Shown piece by piece: positions 62,056 to 64,000 of a DNA stretch of 64,000 nt (position 1 is its first letter; each line of letters begins with the position of its first letter). The DNA is from Romboutsia_E sp900604535 (GTDB lineage Bacteria > Bacillota > Clostridia > Peptostreptococcales > Peptostreptococcaceae): contig NZ_UWOT01000002.1 in the NCBI RefSeq assembly GCF_900604535.1, forward strand, positions 310,001-374,000, read 5' to 3'. The notes below the pieces were generated by a model. It worked only from the letters and a program-made list of their open reading frames with translations. It was not told the DNA's origin and ran no database searches. The translations under genes and the position numbers were made by a program.

Positions 62056-62232
62056 ATGGATAAGAAAAATAAGTGTGAATGTAACAATCAATGGGCAGGT
62101 GCAAATGCATCTTTAACAAGTAAGGCAGAAATAAAACAAAAAGATGAAAATAATAATCAATGGACATCCACTTTAAAGAAAAGTCCAGATGTATATGGTG
62201 AAAATTGTCATCCAGAGAAACATAACAAATAG
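62056..62232 (+). CDS. 58-residue hypothetical protein with Cys/His ends
   Basis: A small frame preceded by AAAGGAGGAACCTT, a very good ribosome site. The protein begins MDKKNKCECNNQWAGANAS, has KAEIKQKDENNNQW in the middle and ends GENCHPEKHNK. It is hydrophilic, without signal peptide or membrane helix; three Cys and two His could bind a metal. The WAGANAS and QWTS segments look like a duplicated unit. I recognise no family. Its strong ribosome site and isolation support a real gene. Confidence 0.55.
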   Translation: MDKKNKCECNNQWAGANASLTSKAEIKQKDENNNQWTSTLKKSPDVYGENCHPEKHNK

Positions 62233-62305
62233 GTATACATATAATATAAGAGTAGTAGTTTTTAAAAAATATAATTAAAAAAATATTTAGAAAATTAAAA
62301 AATGA

Positions 62306-62334
62306 TTGACAAAGATATAGTATGCATATATTAT
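62306..62334 (+). promoter_or_regulatory. Promoter of the metT T-box transcript
   Basis: TTGACA (62306-62311) and TATTAT (62329-62334) with a 17-bp spacer, just ahead of the T-box leader. Confidence 0.7.
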
Positions 62335-62353
62335 ATAAATATAAAATTAATTA

Positions 62354-62635
62354 AACGCAGAGAAAAGGAAAGTAACTTTAAAAATACTTATACAGAGAGT
62401 TCCTGTTGGTGAGAAGGAGCAAAGGATATTAAAGCGAAAATGGCCTTGGAGTGGTGTACCGAGATCGTAAAGATTTAGGCTACAACGGGTTCACCCGTTA
62501 CAGTGATAAAGTATAACCAAAATGTTGGTGTACTTGATGAGGTTTGTATCGTGAGATACAAATAAATTAGGATGGTAACACGAAGATAATACTCTCGTTC
62601 CTAAGACGTAGTCTTAGGGATGAGAGTTTTTTATT
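62354..62635 (+). ncRNA. T-box leader, methionine specific (specifier ATG)
   Basis: Stem I opens AAGG-AAAGTAA. On its 3' side the sequence GCGAAAATGGCCTT sets ATG (62440-62442), followed by the conserved purine G and the closing CCTT. Aligned with the Asn leader in this window (GAAGAACATCCC), this reads as a Met specifier. The T-box itself is aggatggtaacacg (62569-62582), a slightly altered form of the usual motif. The terminator arms actctc/cctaagac and gtcttagg/gagagt end in TTTTTT (about 62591-62632). Trp (TGG) is the only other reading and lacks the following purine. Confidence 0.88.
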
Positions 62636-62735
62636 GCTTATATAGCTAACGCGCGGGCTAAGTATTTATAAGTAAAAAGTGGTTATACATTAAAGTACTG
62701 ACATTATAATTAAAATAAAAAAGGAGAGATATGAA

Positions 62736-64000
62736 ATGAAAAATGAAATAAAAAAAGGTAATCCATTTGCCTTATTACCATTAGCTGTGTTTTTGATCCT
62801 ATTTTTAGGAAGTGGAATTATAAGTGGGGATTTTTATAAACTACCAGCTTTAGTAGCATTTATAATAGCAGCAGGTGTAGCATTATTATTTAACAGAAAA
62901 GCAACCTTAGAGGAAAAATTAAATGTATTTTGTAAGGGAGCAGGAGATTCTAATATTATTACAATGGTTATAATATTTTTACTTGCAGGAGCATTTTCAG
63001 GAGTTGCTAAAGCAACTGGAGGTGTAGATGCAACAGTTAATTTAAGTTTATCAATACTACCATCAAATTTAATAGTTACAGGTCTATTTGTAATAGGATG
63101 CTTTATATCAGTTTCAATGGGAACATCAGTAGGTACAATAGCAGCATTAGCACCAATTGGTTTAGGTATAGCGGAAAAAACATCTATACCAGTAGCATTA
63201 GTAATAGGAGCAGTTGTAGGTGGAGCTATGTTTGGTGATAATTTATCTATAATATCAGACACAACTATAGCTGCAGTTAGAACTCAAGGATGTGAATTAA
63301 AAGATAAGTTTAAAGTGAACTTTTTTATAGTTTTACCAGCGGCTATAATAACAGCAATATTATTAACGATTGTAACATCAGGATATAATATAAATTTAGG
63401 TCAAAACTATGAGTATGAAATAATAAAAGTTGTTCCTTACTTATTGGTATTAATAGGTGCTTTATGTGGAGTAAATGTATTTGTATTACTAGGTAGTGGA
63501 GTTTTATTTGCAGGTGTTGTAGGATTAGCGACAAGTACTTTTGATATATATGGTCTTATAGAAGCAGCTTCAACTGGAATAAGTGGAATGTATGAATTAT
63601 GTTTACTATCAATAATAATTGGTGGTGTAGTTGAAGTTATAAAATATAATGGTGGAATAGATTATGTACTTTACTTTATAACAAGTAAAATAAATAGTAA
63701 AAAAGGTGCTGAATTTGGTATAGCAGCTTTAGTTAGTGTTATAGATTTATGTACAGCAAATAATACAATAGCTATAGTTGCAGCAGGACCATTAGCTAAA
63801 AATATATCAGAAGAATATGGAATTGATAAAAGAAAATCAGCTAGTATATTAGATATATTCTCATCTTGTTGGCAAGGGATAATACCATATGGAGCACAAT
63901 TATTAACAGCTGCAGGTGTAGCGGGAATATCTCCAGTAGAGATAATACCATATCTTTACTATCCAGGATTAATGTTTATATGTGGAATACTGTCAATTGC
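62736..64000 (+). CDS. metT: NhaC-family transporter, probable methionine permease (3' end outside window)
   Basis: At least 420 residues, open to the window edge. It has many membrane helices and the NhaC-family blocks GTSVGTIAALAPIGLGIAEK, GAVVGGAMFGDNLSIISDTTIAA, SVIDLCTANNTIAIVAAGPLAK and FSSCWQGIIPYGAQLL. NhaC-type proteins include Na+/H+ antiporters and amino acid carriers; the group behind Met-regulated RNAs was predicted as methionine transporter MetT in comparative studies of Gram-positives. The Met T-box upstream supports that. ATG 62736 follows AAGGAGAG at 7 nt; ATG 62731 is followed at once by TGA. Confidence 0.83.
   Translation, partial: MKNEIKKGNPFALLPLAVFLILFLGSGIISGDFYKLPALVAFIIAAGVALLFNRKATLEEKLNVFCKGAGDSNIITMVIIFLLAGAFSGVAKATGGVDATVNLSLSILPSNLIVTGLFVIGCFISVSMGTSVGTIAALAPIGLGIAEKTSIPVALVIGAVVGGAMFGDNLSIISDTTIAAVRTQGCELKDKFKVNFFIVLPAAIITAILLTIVTSGYNINLGQNYEYEIIKVVPYLLVLIGALCGVNVFVLLGSGVLFAGVVGLATSTFDIYGLIEAASTGISGMYELCLLSIIIGGVVEVIKYNGGIDYVLYFITSKINSKKGAEFGIAALVSVIDLCTANNTIAIVAAGPLAKNISEEYGIDKRKSASILDIFSSCWQGIIPYGAQLLTAAGVAGISPVEIIPYLYYPGLMFICGILSI

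Noticed and set aside
1..64000. Mobile element, prophage or CRISPR
   Set aside because: I found no transposase, integrase, direct-repeat array or tRNA-flanked block; base composition by eye is even throughout.

Overview
The window is a low-GC, AT-rich chromosomal segment of an anaerobic Firmicute, most likely from the Peptostreptococcaceae (Clostridioides/Paraclostridium/Romboutsia-type). Supporting signs are codon use dominated by A/T, AAGGAGG-type ribosome sites, frequent TTG/GTG starts, the spore-germination amidase CwlD, the hydrogenase maturase HydE, a B12-dependent ribonucleotide reductase, and heavy use of T-box and S-box leader RNAs. I saw no rRNA, tRNA, CRISPR array, insertion sequence or prophage; it reads as core chromosome mixed with small accessory blocks.

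Layout. 1-5.5 kb: the end of an AI-2E-type permease, a metallo-beta-lactamase-fold hydrolase, an exported polymer-forming-type membrane protein, a K+-channel-like protein behind a structured leader, and a D,D-carboxypeptidase. 5.6-14 kb: the conserved translation/isoprenoid/envelope cluster rpsB-tsf-pyrH-frr-(small ORF)-uppS-cdsA-dxr-rseP-ispG, which starts at a good promoter and a folded S2-type leader. 14-26 kb: cstA (with a probable CcpA site on its promoter), cwlD, a class II aldolase, a FUSC-type exporter, a DMT transporter, nrdJ preceded by a probable NrdR box, hydE, and asnA under an Asn T-box. 26-35 kb: LRAT-like protein, MATE pump, a SWIM/SNF2 helicase followed by a BceRS-like two-component system, a glycerophosphodiesterase and a lipase-like hydrolase. 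35-41.5 kb: two related lipoproteins, the SAM-riboswitch-controlled metNIQ methionine transporter, a 3-methyladenine glycosylase, an AbrB-type membrane protein and a GntR regulator. 41.5-49.2 kb: proC, an ABC exporter pair, then an ECF sigma / anti-sigma / class B penicillin-binding protein / DUF3298-like group. 49-64 kb: a DUF1002 protein, a PIG-L deacetylase, a divergent short cis-prenyltransferase, csoR with a CsoR-type operator and a heavy-metal P-type ATPase, a broken hypothetical gene, a patatin, a CrtI-like oxidoreductase, an NlpC/P60 protein, an oxidoreductase, a cation/proton antiporter, a lipoprotein cyclophilin, a 58-residue ORF, and an NhaC-family transporter (metT-like) under a T-box whose specifier I read as AUG (Met).

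Main points of interest. (1) Methionine uptake is controlled twice in one window: SAM-I riboswitch on metNIQ and a Met T-box on the MetT-like permease. (2) Three genes (a lipoprotein, metQ, a DUF3298-like protein) each carry a frameshift that one extra A in a poly-A run would repair; this pattern looks like either systematic homopolymer undercalling or A-tract slippage. (3) One conserved-looking gene is cut by an in-frame TAA, and another has ATT exactly where its start codon should be. (4) A K+-channel-like gene has a leader with a 13-codon ORF and two mutually exclusive pairings, one of which buries its ribosome site in a terminator-like hairpin. Every name here comes from motif recognition by eye; no database search was run.
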